This document shows positions 10,101 to 22,160 of a stretch of DNA of 64,000 nucleotides, one piece after another. Both the position numbers and the translations under genes were made by a program. Position 1 is the stretch's first letter; every line of letters begins with the position of its first letter. The DNA is taken from positions 10,366,001 to 10,430,000 of the forward strand of contig NC_071340.1 of assembly GCF_027744825.2 (NCBI RefSeq). The letters are read 5' to 3'. Source of the DNA: Synchiropus splendidus. Taxonomy: Eukaryota; Chordata; Actinopteri; Syngnathiformes; Callionymidae. Below the pieces are notes generated by a model that saw only the letters and a list, made by a program, of their open reading frames with translations, did not search any database and was not told the DNA's origin.

Positions 10101-11922
10101 CCTACCTTCAATAATGGCCGCCAGATATTATCCGAGGCTCAAACTATCCACCCCTCCAGTGACTATCCCTTCTGATGATGCCTAAAAGCTTGGCTATATC
10201 TCTCTCCCTTGCTGCTACATCTCTTGTGCTGCACTTTTTTACCTGTGAGGGTTTTGCTGGAGGCTAGTTTTTAGGTGAACACGGCACGTTTGGCGGACAA
10301 TAATAGCTCTGGCGAAACGCGTGGCCGACCGCTGTTATTTTAGAATCCCTTGCCAAGCGAGCGCTGTCTGCTAAAGTGCTGACTCATGCCAAAGTTCAAT
10401 TGCCTTTGCTGACAAGCGCCTGTGCGCGGCGCGATGTTCCGGGGAGGCTTCTCTCCCTCAGCTTTCACTCTTCGAACCTCCTCCACGCTGCTCTGTTGTT
10501 GCTCCACCTTTCTATTGTGGGTCATTATCTTGATTTGTATTGTGTGTGACTATCTGCTGACTCACCGCTGCGTGTAGCTCAACAGTGTTGCTACTTGTTG
10601 GTCGGATCTCTACCTCATGTGGGCCGTGTTGGCAACCAGGCTACTTCCATTTCAACCTGCTGACAGATCTTTTTATCTATCTTTTTAGTCTCACTTGCAT
10701 CGTCTGTTTGTCCGTCTCACCGGGTCACATATAGCTTTCAACTTTCTAGCTTAAAAATATGCTGATGCATTGGCAGAAATACAGAGGCAGAGTCTTCAGG
10801 TTTGTCACTTTGACTCATGATGACTAATATGTATTCCACATTTACTGTTTTCATAGTTCAGATCTCATCAGCAAACGTTAATGACACTGCTACAGTTGTT
10901 CTTGTCGCATCAAAACTCTGTGCTTTTCAGTCAACCAGGTGTTCTCACATTTTTACATTTTTTTTTCGACACACTGCCGTAGAAACAGCAGCCGATTCAT
11001 TTCTATCTACTTATCAGAAGTGACAATGACTCTTACGTCTGTACAACACTGTATGTTTTCGGACTGTGGGAGGAAACCCGGAGTGCTCGGACCCACACAA
11101 GCACGCAGTAAAGATGCTGGTTCAGTCCACTTCCAAAAGCCTGCAGCTTTATTTACTTGCCTCATATCCGAGGATGAGCTCAGTGCACAGCACAGCTGAG
11201 TCATCGATTTATCTCAGCAGCGTCAGTTGATGTCTCAATTTGCGTCGTAGCCTCCGCAGGGATTCAGAGCTGCTTTACTGCTCTTTGTTTTTATTGCTTC
11301 CATTCCAGCGTCACACTCAGTTGGAACTGTGCTGATGTGTATCTTGACTTTCTAGAAATTCCAAGGACTCCACTATTTATTGTTTCGTATTTTTATTTTG
11401 TTCCATAGAGACGGCCTTTTTTTAAAAAATTTTTGCTTTCCACGTTTTAAGAGTCAGCGTAAAACAAGATGAAATGTCACCTCATTTTTACTTTGATGTC
11501 ATGTGGTTTTGGCCGTACACTGACTTGCGTGTTGAAATGCAGCAACAAATGTCTTACCAAGACGTTGTGAATGTCATGTGCATTAGCAAACAGGTTTATT
11601 GAAGCTGCTCTAAGGTGAGATTCATATTTCTGATCCGTTAGAACCGGGCTTGGCTCATTGCCCATTTTTGCACTCTGCGTTGCTATGTCAGTGTACAGCA
11701 TGATACAGCAGTTTTTCAAAGTTTAGCTAGCTCGGACTTTGGAAATAGAAATTTTATTTGGATGTTACTGCTACTGTTAAGCATGTGAGATTTGACTATT
11801 GGAAAAAAGACATGCACAATAGGGATCCTTTAAGAAGTAGTCAGGTCACGTGGATAGTTTACGCTACATTGACACAAGATACTGTGTTCTTGAAGTGACT
11901 GTACAGCAATGCTTTTTTTTTT
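7106..11922. other. Intergenic, no gene recognised
   Basis: AT-rich between about 7.4 and 8.6 kb, then more mixed composition. It contains a short poly-C run near 9028. No exon, RNA gene or clear transposon was recognised. Open frames of 60-100 codons overlap on both strands and look random. Confidence 0.4.
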
Positions 11923-11938
11923 TAATCTGAGGACAAGG

Positions 11939-12013
<75 letters not shown>

Positions 12014-12020
12014 CAGATTA
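11923..12020. repeat. Poly(A)/(TA)n microsatellite bracketed by a 10-bp inverted repeat
   Basis: An A run (about 11939-11967) passes into (TA)n ending at 12010. It is bracketed by TAATCTGAGG (11923-11932) and its exact reverse complement CCTCAGATTA (12011-12020), so the block could fold as a long hairpin. It may be a small palindromic element whose centre has expanded. Confidence 0.8.
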
Positions 12021-13160
12021 GATCCTACAGGGTTTGCAAGATTAAAATCCACATTCTACAAAGAAATCAATGCATAAAAACATTGTGAATACATGTCTGG
12101 TATTTATACTGACAAAAAGGGCAGAAAGTCTATTGCAACACAATATTTAGCGTGTTATTAAATGGAACTCATCATTCCATACATTGTCCACCATTACTGA
12201 TGCTGTGTGGTATCGTTACATTAAAACACTTACAGTACATTGCTACTTATTTGTTTAGCTTCCCAGATTTAACCGGTCACATCTCTGAAGCTGGATGTAG
12301 TGTGATACTCCTCTTTTCCCAGATCCATTACTTTCACTGGGAACTGTGGTCGGTGCAGTGCTTCCGCGGCTCCAGCTCACTTACAGTAAGCACTGCGAGC
12401 AAGATGAGATTACAGCATGAGCTGGCAGCCAGCCTTCACAGTACCACTCTCTCCTTCTCTCTCTCTCGCTCTCGAAACTGCCCGAATGGTACCGTGAGCT
12501 CATGACCCAGCTGGCTCTGGCGGGCCTTCAACAGGGCGGGTGAGACGGTTTTAGACGTCTCTAATCCCGGGCGCATGTCACTCTGTGGAGCGACTTGAAA
12601 TGAGCTCAACACTTGGATACCTGGTGACGCGCCAGTTCTTTGACTTACACGTCAGGGGATTTCTCCTCACAGCAGGTGATTTCCCTCCAACACACACTGT
12701 GTATCAGCAGCAGTGGCTGTGGTTTGGTCACAGGTGATGTATGGCTCTCACTTGTGCAGGTGCGAGGATGAGATCACATGACGCTCACCTAGAAACTCCC
12801 ATGTAATGCTTCTGCAGAAGCTGTAATCAGTGGGAAACAGCTGTGTGCAAGGGGAAGGCAAACACCTGATCCTCAGCGTCCTCAGAGGGGTAGGGTGACA
12901 CAGCAGGTCATTGCCGATGAGGTCATCTCACAGTTTGCTCTCCCTGATGTCAGTCGCCTTCAGAACACAACTATTCTTCTGTGTCAATATTTTTCACTAA
13001 GGAGCAATTCAATATATTTATTTTGTTGACTATTTCTCATCTGTGTTGGTTCAGATGCTTATGTTTGTCAAAGTTGCAAATTAAATGACCAAATATTTTC
13101 ACATCAGAACTTGCAAACTTGCATTTAAACCGCATTTAACACTCCTTTATATGGGCAACA
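12021..13160. other. Intergenic, no gene recognised
   Basis: Unique-looking sequence with a (CT)n-rich patch near 12450-12475. No exon or element identified. The right end may include the 3' tail of the transposase fossil that follows on the minus strand. Confidence 0.4.
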
Positions 13161-13424
13161 TTACATGCATGAGGCGAGACAGTACTCCATTTCTTGCCCC
13201 GTTTTCTGTGGAATGCTTTCAACAGCATCAGAAATCTTTCTCTTCAAGTCAGCAATGTCCTGTACTGTTATTCGATCCACGATATCTTCACCATAATCCC
13301 ATAGAGAGAAGGTCAGGGAAGCGAGATCTGGCCAATGGTGTTTTATTACTTCCAATTCACTGGTGTGGAAATGTTTGAAGTGTTGCGATGATGGATCTCT
13401 TCCATTTTGTCTCAGTCTGCACAT
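13161..13424 (-). pseudogene. Mariner/IS630-superfamily transposase C-terminus, fossil
   Basis: The minus-strand frame of 87 codons contains HHWPDLASLTFSLWDYGEDI followed by VDRITVQDIADLKRKISDAVES. This lines up with the end of mariner/IS630-like transposases, which carry WPPRSPDLxPxDFFLWGYxKD, then an IADLKRRI-type helix and a final EYRLxxCR. The PRSP residues just before the last catalytic aspartate motif have been lost, and the N-terminal two thirds, with the other catalytic aspartates, are absent. The copy is therefore dead. AT-rich sequence just below 13160 could be its 3' end. The family is best known from arthropods but occurs in other animals. Confidence rests on motif order, not on a search. 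Confidence 0.6.
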
Positions 13425-13650
13425 ACAATTTTTTCCCAGTAAACCCAGTTGTTCAACTTGGTGTCGAACAAATCGAGGAATGAAAATACAGTTTCATGAG
13501 ATGTGAGAAATATAAGAATAACAAGCACTAAAAAAAATCTAGTCTCATGGAAGTTGTTGAGTTGTTGAAGTCATGTGGGCTTCTTGGAGGACGCTTGCTC
13601 TGTCCCATACCCGCGTGTTGCTCCGACCAGAGTAACTGGAGAGAGAAGGC

Positions 13651-13846
13651 TTGTACCGAAAAAACAATACACGATAAGATGAGCTTTTAAAGTTTGAGGA
13701 CAACAACAACAACAACAACAAAAAAAAGAAAAACCCAAACAACCCACAAACATACAAATTAACAAAAAGCACTCAGAGAGTGTAAATCTCCGGCAATAAA
13801 GAATCCTCTGAGGAACTAAAAATGAATTCCTTGACTGATAACCGAA
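13651..13846 (-). repeat. Dispersed repeat family A, copy 1
   Basis: About 195 bp shared with 15346-15545 in the same orientation. Common landmarks are TTGTACCGAAAA, a CAA-repeat, CAACCCACAAACATACAAA, CACTCAGAGAGTG and CTCCGGCAATAAAGAATCCT. Read on the minus strand, a GGTTCG-type string lies near the left end, like a tRNA B-box, so a SINE origin is possible. The family is not identified. Confidence 0.75.
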
Positions 13847-13859
13847 CCCAGACCTTGGC

Positions 13860-15345
13860 GGGAACAAGACAGCCTCAGTCCCATGTCGTAACATATTGGT
13901 GTTGGGGAAACTATAGGCAGCCTTCAGTGCTGCACGTTGACACAAAGGCGACGCGGCACATAAAAAAAAGCTTCTGGTGATTCAGGTCATCATCCCACTT
14001 CTGACGCCAATTGACTGTATTGAAGAAGATAAAGGAGATAAAGAAACGTCACACTGTGTGCGCAGTTGTTCTTGTCGCCCACAAATAGCTTGTTCTGTAA
14101 TATTCAGAGACATCAGTTCTCGTCGATGCTTGGAGTCAGATGTGTCTGCAGACATTGCCCTGTAATTGCATCACTCTGCTGTACTGTATCCCCATGAAAT
14201 GTGATTCATTCTTACTTTTCTGTCCGTATTTCTGATGAATGAGTGCGACCCCATATGCTTCAGACACACCGCTGCCGGCGCAGATCTGATTCTGGCTGTT
14301 GTCTTGAAGGAGGAGACCTCATTTGACCCTCCACACATTGTGTCCAAAATACAAACAGCCGGGGAAAAGGCGAACTACAACTCTGCGAGTTCACACCGCG
14401 CTGGTGGAATCAGGCGGTGAGCTTATGTCTTTACGTAAGCTGCACAGCAAAGTGTCAAGGATCAAATCAGGACATGGAGAGTGAGGGAGGGAGACGGCCG
14501 ATCGACCTGAGACCGATTACCAAGGAAAATGAGATGCATGAGATGAGAAGACTCCGATTTTATCCAGTGGTTATGCAACAAATTTCCTTAAATGAACATA
14601 GGAATGCATCTGATGTCTCGTCCCTCCTCGGTTTTCCACGCCTCTTCATTCTGCTCATAGTTTCTTCTTTATTGTGCTGCTGATGGCAGACAGGCTGAGG
14701 TGGGGCAATGGTCGCCACTCGCCAAATATGGGGAGTAGCCTGCACACTTGGCAGCCCCACACATTACTGACATAGCTGCGCTCAGCCTTCCTGGTGCACA
14801 TGGACCTGAAGCCACGCCAGGAATCCCCTCACACGGCCTGCAAGGTTGGAGCGGAGCCTGGGCCGCTCGCTCAGGAGGGGACTTGAACTCACTGTAAATC
14901 ACTGGAAACAGCCAGAGAAACTCACAGACATCATGAAGTCCGACTAAAAAAATGTGAGAAGTTCCACGCCTTATCTTCACAGGACAGACTCTCTGGATCG
15001 GCATGCAGACGCTGGTGACTCAGTTCATGTCACAGGAGAGACGCTGCGGAGAAGTGGAGGGTGCAAATCCCAAATGCCATTACGCTGACCGATGTGTAAG
15101 ATTCTTTAAATGCTTAAGAAGTGGTGACTGAAATAGAAGCAGCCACTCTCAGCCCTCAGCCTTTCCCCATCATTTTAAAAATTCTCAAAAAATGAAGATT
15201 ATAACGTTCATGATCTCACTTCAATTAATGCCCACAAGGTCGTCTTTGGATCTGATTTATTAATAAAAGCGTTTTCATTGTTAAAGACAAGGGGTTCAGT
15301 CAGAGGCTTTGAGTTGAGCCACATTTCTGCATGCATAGATATTGT
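13860..15345. other. Intergenic, no gene recognised
   Basis: Mixed-composition sequence between the two copies of repeat family A. Several open frames of 60-110 codons are present on both strands without family motifs, and none is supported. Confidence 0.4.
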
Positions 15346-15545
15346 ACCGAAAAGAAGCCAAAGAAAAGATACAATACACAATAAAAGCTTGCATGGACAA
15401 CAACAACAAACAAATAAATAAATAAAGCAAAAACCAAACAACCCACAAACATACAAACAAACAAAAAGCACTCAGAGAGTGCAAATCTCCGGCAATAAAG
15501 AATCCTTTAAGGAACTAAAAAAGAATTCCCTGACTGATAATCGAA
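15346..15545 (-). repeat. Dispersed repeat family A, copy 2
   Basis: Second copy of the repeat at 13651-13846, same orientation, with the landmarks in the same order and the internal CAA/AAAT simple repeat differing in length. The right-hand edges of both copies are near GACTGATAA(C/T)CGAAC. Confidence 0.75.
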
Positions 15546-15776
15546 CAGACCAGGGTGAGATTGTTGAAAATGACCTTGAAATTTATTCTATATCTATGTG
15601 TGATCTGAATCTCTCCCAAAATTGACTCATTTGTCCCTTGTCCCATCTCAACTTTCATCCAAATCTGTCCATAACATTTCACGTTATTTTGAACACTGAC
15701 TGATAGACAAAACAACGCTGTCGATAACATGACTTCCATAACATAACATTAGATCTTGCAAACACCTGCATTAAAC

Positions 15777-15945
15777 CTAAGGCCCAGGGGCCAAATCTGG
15801 CCGGTCATTTCATTTTAAGTGGCCGGCGAGTGAACATTGGACTCCATTGAAACGCAGACATGTCAATATAAGATAATGAACAATAGGCAGAAGCACACGC
15901 TCGACCTTTTGGCCCCGACGTGTTTGAGAGCCCAGCCTTGACACT
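15777..15945. mobile_element. hAT-like short element fossil
   Basis: The left part reads AAGGCCCAGGGGCCAAATCT, then GGCCGG and a TTTTAAGTGGCCGGCGAG stretch. This resembles short hAT-type repeats common in fish. GTGTTTGAGAGCCCAGCCTT near 15920-15939 resembles the opposite end. It is diverged and without coding capacity. Confidence 0.45.
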
Positions 15946-15949
15946 CCTC

Positions 15950-17599
15950 TCTAACTCATCCCAATACTGTAGCTCTGGGTGCGGTCAATTGAACCAGCTT
16001 CAACCAACAAAGCATGATGACAAATGAACAAAAGGCTATTTCGAGACACATGAGAATGCTAGCTTTTGTTTTCCATACAGCGTGGTGGAATTGTGATTTA
16101 TTTGCCTCGATACAAAAACTAGACCAATAGGTTTGAAAATGCCAAGGCAGCCTTTTTTTCCCCTCTCTTTGCCAAAGTCAGACTGCGCAGCAACATGGTG
16201 TTGCAGCCAGACTGGCAACATGCTCACTGAAACCTGGAGGGAATCCCGCACTGCTGTAGTAGAGGGAGAAAGTGATAGCCAAACAGGAGCGTGCAAAGTT
16301 TGCTGGAGACGTCACGGGATTACAGGTCATGGTTATTGGCGACACAATGATGCAGCAGCCTGCAATAACAGGTTTGCTCGTACACAAACAGGTTGCTTTG
16401 AAAGCTAATGTATGCTCTCCAACGCAAGATAACAGGAGATAACCTCAGCGGCAACGTCATGTTTTTAGCTTTCTTAAGTGGCGAAAACAAGTTTTGCTCC
16501 TTGAACTGCCGTGCGATTGCGCAACCTGCTGGACTGTGTCTCCTCGTGTGTCTTATATAATGGGTGGCACTGTTTGAACAACAGAAGTGATCAAAACAGA
16601 AGTCAGCTGGCTGCGTTCCCAGCTACTTCTCATAATAGAGGAGCAGTACCGCTGTCTCTGAACACTCATGGAGTAACCGCAGTGCAACTCAACTTCTACA
16701 GAGCCACGTGTGCTGCATTTCAGCCGCCAGCAGAGCGCTTGAATTGTGATTAGAATTTCACACATGCTGCAGAGGAGGGGGGGGTGTTTTCAAGGTCTTC
16801 TCCGCGGACTGATGCAATTGCCCCTCTTCCTTGCAATGTGTGTTTTTTCTTCTCATAGCAACATGCGGTTCTTAACCTAGTAACACACTGACAGGCGCAT
16901 GTGCATGGCAACAGGCTCTGAGTTGAACTTGGATGCTTTGTTTACCACAGGAAATGTATAGCTCCATCCTGGCAATATCTATGTGTGTCCACAGTGTTTG
17001 CTGAAAAACAAAAATAAGCTTTTTGTTTTGCCGGTGTTGCTTAATCTGCAGGAATGGAGCAGGCATGAGGACATGGGAGAGGGGGAAGCTCCCAGCCGCC
17101 GCTCCCAGCCAATGAGGAGGCAGGATTAGCTCTGCGCAGGCATAAACAGGGGCTGTTGCTGCTGGTAACAGAAATCTGATTGGTGAATGGAAAGTCTTGC
17201 TCAATGGGATAGGTGTTTCTCTGCAAGGGTATTTTCAGCGCTGTTTTCCATGTGTTTATTTGCCGATATGTTCTTTAATAACCTTGTTATCCCTGGCCTT
17301 TCCGCACCCTTTTGTTTTCGTCAGCAGGCCAGGAGTTTTGGCCATTTTGGAGTTTAGTGCTGAAGAACAAGTGACTCCTGCAGAGATCCACCTGGGACAG
17401 TGTTGACTGGTGAATCACATGCTGCAAGTTTTCATGGAAACAACAGTCTTTCGCTGAGGAAATAGTTTGCACATACATATTTGATATTATCCCTTTTAAA
17501 ATTAGTTCAGAATTTTTTCTTGTCTTCTGCAGTTGCAGGACAAAAGTTAATGTTTCCCATCTATTATGATTCATGGTATCTTTTGTGGGTAAACATTTC
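15950..17599. other. Intergenic with paired CCAAT boxes near 17.1 kb
   Basis: No exon recognised. At 17109-17113 (CCAAT) and 17179-17183 (ATTGG) there are two facing CCAAT boxes 70 bp apart in GC-richer sequence, which could belong to an enhancer or a non-coding promoter. The rest has no recognisable content. Confidence 0.4.
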
Positions 17600-17617
17600 A
17601 GGTTCAAAGTCAAAGTC

Positions 17618-17926
17618 AATGTCACAAAATAAAAATAAAAATACATGAATATATAAATACAAATGAAAATACAAATAAAAAGTATGGTGATATTTTGTTA
17701 TTGGCATATTTCTCCACTGAAATACGGGGAATCAATGTGACAAAAAATACATAAATAAATGAATAAAAATAAAAATAAAAATGAAAAGCATGGTGATACT
17801 TTGTTTTTGGCATATTTCTCCACTGAAATACGGGGAATCAATGTGACAAAAAATACATAAATAAATGAATAAAAATAAAAATAAAAATGAAAAGCATGGT
17901 GATACTTTGTTTTTGGCATATTTCTC

Positions 17927-17930
<4 letters not shown>
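17618..17930. repeat. 106-bp tandem repeat (minisatellite)
   Basis: The unit begins at (G)CATGGTGATA(C/T)TTTGTT, includes GGCATATTTCTCCACTGAAA and ends in an A-rich AAAT/AAAAAT run. Full units are at 17682-17787 and 17788-17893, with a partial third at 17894-17930 and a degenerate upstream remnant from about 17618. Period 106 bp. The units encode near-identical minus-strand peptides only because they are repeats. The array runs straight into a TA tract. Confidence 0.9.

Positions 17931-17987
<57 letters not shown>
17931..17987. repeat. (AT)n microsatellite
   Basis: Pure AT dinucleotide repeat of about 57 bp, interrupting the third minisatellite unit at its CTCCACT. Confidence 0.97.
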
Positions 17988-17989
<2 letters not shown>

Positions 17990-20900
17990 CATGATGTAAC
18001 CTTTGACCCAAGACAAGATTCCCCCAGTTCCAAACAGCATTTTAATTCCCACAGTAACTGGCAGTTACCCATTTAAAGTGTAGGCTTGACTCTAATGATT
18101 CAGTGCTACACAATAAGGCTGACCTACATATGTACAAGGCCCTTGAAGCCAGAGTGTGATTGTCACTGTTTGCCACAGAGTCAGACGGAGCCCACGGTGT
18201 CGCGCATGCTGGGTTTGTTTACATGCAGCTGCTTCCTGAAAGGGGCGGCGCTTGCTTACACACCCGGCATTCCGCTATTGCTTTGGAAACAAGGGCAGCC
18301 AATGAGAGCGCACAGATTATGACATGTGTGTTGCTGAATTCATCAAGGGGCGCAGGAGGAGATGGGCAACACTGTCGGGAATAACACGCCGCTCAAACCA
18401 ACGCATGGCGCTAATCCCATTATAAGTCACCAGTCTAATCGCTTCAAGAAAAGGCTGGAGTGTGTTTTCTGAGCTGAAAATGTTCTCATTCAGTCTCATC
18501 TTGACCTTAGGGCTGTTTGTGCAACCCGGTCCCCCCGGGTGTTTGTGCACATCCATCATGTGCTGCTGCTAATATTTTGGACTGCTGCCAGTTCAGGTAT
18601 GCTGTGCAAGTTGTTTTGATCGGACAAATGCTCCAAACTCAACTCAACTGTAGCTTCACTCAAGAGCTATATTTGGACCTCGGTGCGATGCCCACTAATG
18701 CTGTCAAACACACAACGCAGTGGACAATGCATGAGTGTGGCCCATTGAATATGTCTAGTTTGGAGTCATGAATTTCAGTGGATCTAAGACAAATTATTTC
18801 TCTGATCAGTTTGAACCATGCAAGAATTCTATTTTTTGAACCGAGGTGGGCGGGACAAACGTTGAAAAAAAGATATTGTTTAAGGCATGAGTGTCAAACT
18901 GGAGGCTTTTATGTGGCCCATGAGGTGTGATGCAGATTTCATATTGCCTCCTTTAACCTTCATTCAATCAAAAACATTCAAACCCTGTCTGCATGCAGAG
19001 AGAGTCGCCCCTGCCCAAACACAGAGCAGGTTCACTGGTGCAGCGCTGCCTCTTTCTTCAGCTATGCAGAGTATAGTAACACCTGAACAAGTGGTGGAAT
19101 TAAAAAACAAACAAAAAGAACAACAAAAAAAGAGAAAACTTTCCATTCACGACACATCATGTGCATGCATATTAAAAACAAAACAAAACAAAAAAAAGGA
19201 CACAACCAGTGATATAAGTGAACAATGTTGCAGCGCTGGTTTGGTGTACGACTTATTGAATGTTTATTAAAATGAGTGAGAGTCACTCAAAACTATGCCA
19301 TGGCCTCGCATGACAGTGAGAAGACCACTTGGATGCTTTGCCATGCACTGCTGCTAGAGTGAATATTTGTTATTGATGCATGGAATACTTGTAGGATTAG
19401 ATGGATATAGAGTATATTATGGAACAATATAAAAGTCATTTTTGTCAAGTTTGAAATTGGAAGACAATTTCACAACCACACTCAATGGAAACAATATATG
19501 CAAATCAGTTCATAGCTTTGTCAAAGGAAAGCCTTTGTTCTATCGCCGCATCAAAAGCTGGCTTCATGTTGGACCAGCGCCTCTTCAAAGTAGTGTTTTA
19601 GTGGAGGCTTCTGACCTCTCCGTCCGCCCTCTCACCTGCTCAGGATCAGAAAAACAACTGCAACTGCAGACAGATCTCGGACTGATGAATCCCCTGTACT
19701 GTAAATACGGGTCGCAAAGTATTGGAAAAAAGATGATCAATATATTCCAGTGAATCATTATTGATTCTGGGTGTCATATGATAGCTCTGCTTTGTTCACA
19801 GTCAGCAGCACAGGTCACTCGGGGGCTGAGACCCTTGTGGAATGCGCGAGGATAAACTTGGGGTTCAGGACGTCTAACTGCGAGGTGACACCAGGGCACC
19901 TGAGGAAGGCCACACAGATCCAGGGATGACATGTAAACTCCGCTAAAGCCCTGATATTGACAGAGCTGTAAACATGGCAAAGAGTGTAAGTGTGACTGCT
20001 GTCCTCTTGTTTTCTCTGCATGTGTCAGTGTTTGTCAGAGCGTGAAGGAGGCGCAGTCGCAGCCATGTGTTTTCTGCCACACAGGATGCAGCTGCAGCGA
20101 GCAAACTGTAGCTCCTCATCAGGAGTGTTTTTGTCGTGCGTTTCTTCACCGTGTGGGCCGCGTCTCATCTTTACCGATCCTCTGTAATCCAGGGCGACCT
20201 CTTCACCTAATCCGACCAGTAATTCACCTGCTTGCTCTTAAAACACGCCACCTATATTTAATCACTTGCAAGCAGCGGTATTATTTTTCAGGCGGCTTAT
20301 AGAGGCAAATATAATCCTGATATTTTTGTCACTCGAAAAGCAACTCTTTCTTTGTCTGATCTCAGCAGATGCTTGCTGGTGACAAAGAAAAGGGAGCAGC
20401 CAACCACCCTGAACTGCGCTGACTCTTCCACTCTACCCAGCAACTGCTGCACACTGAACCAGTGTTGTAAACAAATGAGTGGTCCACAGGCATGGAGCCC
20501 AGCTGAACAAAAGCTTGTGGTTCTCCTGCTCACACGGCTCAACAACTGCTTCTACATGCAGCCAGGATGGCGTTGACTTCACTATCTCCACTGTGCAGTG
20601 TCTCGGTGTGGGAGGTCACTGACTTGCAGATACACACAGGGGTGGAAGTTTTATCTTCACCCTCACACCCTCAGAGCGAGACTCGTTGACGTCTGACTCG
20701 GAGGCTGACAAAGACGAACCCTGTGGCCTTTGTGGGTGAAGTGGGAGAATCTGGTCTTTGTGTGGGGCGCTGCAACTGCGTATGTGTGTCCAACACTGGA
20801 GCCATGTGTGCGGGGAAAGTGAGGGGTGGAGATGCTGTTTTATTAATGGGCTCTCTTCGTCTTTCAACCAATGCCCATTCATTACCCTGTGAGCATTCTC

Positions 20901-21100
20901 TTATTGTGTATTTCCCTTCCTGCCATTGTTCCATTCACTGTGTTTCACGCTTGCTCCAGCTGGTTTCATTTCTTGCTTTTCATAATTGTTACATTTCAAA
21001 TGTTTTTTCCTCCTTGTCATTTCATGACTGCAGCCATATGCACCTCTCATAGTTACCACTCTATATGTCATGGCTGTCCATGGGATCAGACCCAATTGCT
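17990..21100. other. Intergenic, no gene recognised
   Basis: Contains a CCAAT box at 18299-18303 in a GC-rich patch, A-rich runs near 19105-19200, and a diverged hAT-like terminal string near 18889-18930 (GTGTCAAACTGGAGGC followed by TTTTATGTGGCCCATGAGG). No exon identified. Confidence 0.4.
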
Positions 21101-21740
21101 GAATGGTTGCAGGCCGACAAAAGACTTGGGAGATTGAGGGCAGATTTAACAAGGTTTATTCACAGTTACACAAGAACACAACAGGAACGCTGAACACGGA
21201 ATGGGAAATACAGTCAAGGGCAGGGGAAAAACCTGGAACAGAAAAGAGGCGAATTATAATAAAGCCTAACTAACGGGGACAACGCAAACACACTCGGAAA
21301 TTAACTCAAGAGGCTCATATAACACAAAGCGCTCGGTGGTGGTTCTACACACACACGAGGAAATAACTGTGACGAGTGGAAAAACAAAAGGTGCGTTGTA
21401 CAAAGATCTCATACACTATCAAATAGTGGGAAGAGAGAAACAGAAAACTGAGCGAGGAGAACAAACTAAGGAGGTGGCAGAAAGACGATCAAGTACGCAC
21501 GGAATGTAGAAATATACAACAGGAGCACGAAAGAATGGAGGGTCGAAGGAGAGTTTACCGTGAGGACGCGAAGCAACCATCTGGCAGCGCAGACTGGAAA
21601 TCAGTGGAGTCTGATCAGCAGAATGGGATCCAGCTGCGCTGCTGTGAAGCTGAAGAAAGAGAAAGAAACGGAAACGATACACCGGAACACAGGAAATAAC
21701 AAAATGATAGCACAAGAGAAACGAAACATGACACTGTACT
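21100..21740. mobile_element. Possible non-autonomous DNA element
   Basis: A purine/A-rich stretch beginning around GGTTTATTCACAGTTACACA and containing ACACAACAGGAAC, AACACGGAATGGG and a final AACATGACACTGTA. It resembles a common fish repeat made of such ACA/GAA-rich sequence. Borders and family are uncertain. Confidence 0.3.
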
Positions 21741-22050
21741 CTCTAAGGAGGATTTCCAGTCCCTTATCATGCCAATAGAAAAGCCCTAATTTTTACTTTT
21801 CTAGTCTAACTGTATATGGATTTAGTTATTCAGTTATGTTTTCTGTGAAAAAACTTCCATATTTAACATTAGTTTTGTTTGAAACTGGCGGACTCTGATG
21901 TAACAAAAACTAAAGAAGCAAAAAAAAAGGGCTGAAACGACGGCAGAGTAAAAGTGCTTTGTGAAAGAACTGTACTTATTCTGCACACTTTTGAAGAGAC
22001 AGTTCCTACATCACCAGTAAGCACAAGCTTCGGATGATGACTGAAAAAAA

Positions 22051-22160
22051 CATGGTCATGGATACAAGCGGCCGGAACTTTCTCTGTAGGTGGGCTGGAC
22101 TCTCTCAGCCATCAGGTGGAGTCTCAAAGTAGAATCTCCACGTGAAGGCCCTCTCCCACG
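22051..22160 (+). pseudogene. L2-type LINE reverse-transcriptase 3' fossil
   Basis: GGTCATGGATACAAGCGGCC, then GGAACTTTCTCTGTAGGTGG and GCTGGACTCTCTCAGCCATC, follow the order of a very common fish L2-like ORF2 C-terminal region (protein sense: GYRIRAAEMSFLRRVAGLS and onwards). Heavily mutated with stops. Confidence 0.45.

Noticed and set aside
17622..18052. Overlapping minus-strand frames with FYFYF and YIYIYI peptides
   Set aside because: They translate the 106-bp minisatellite and the TA microsatellite; no real protein.
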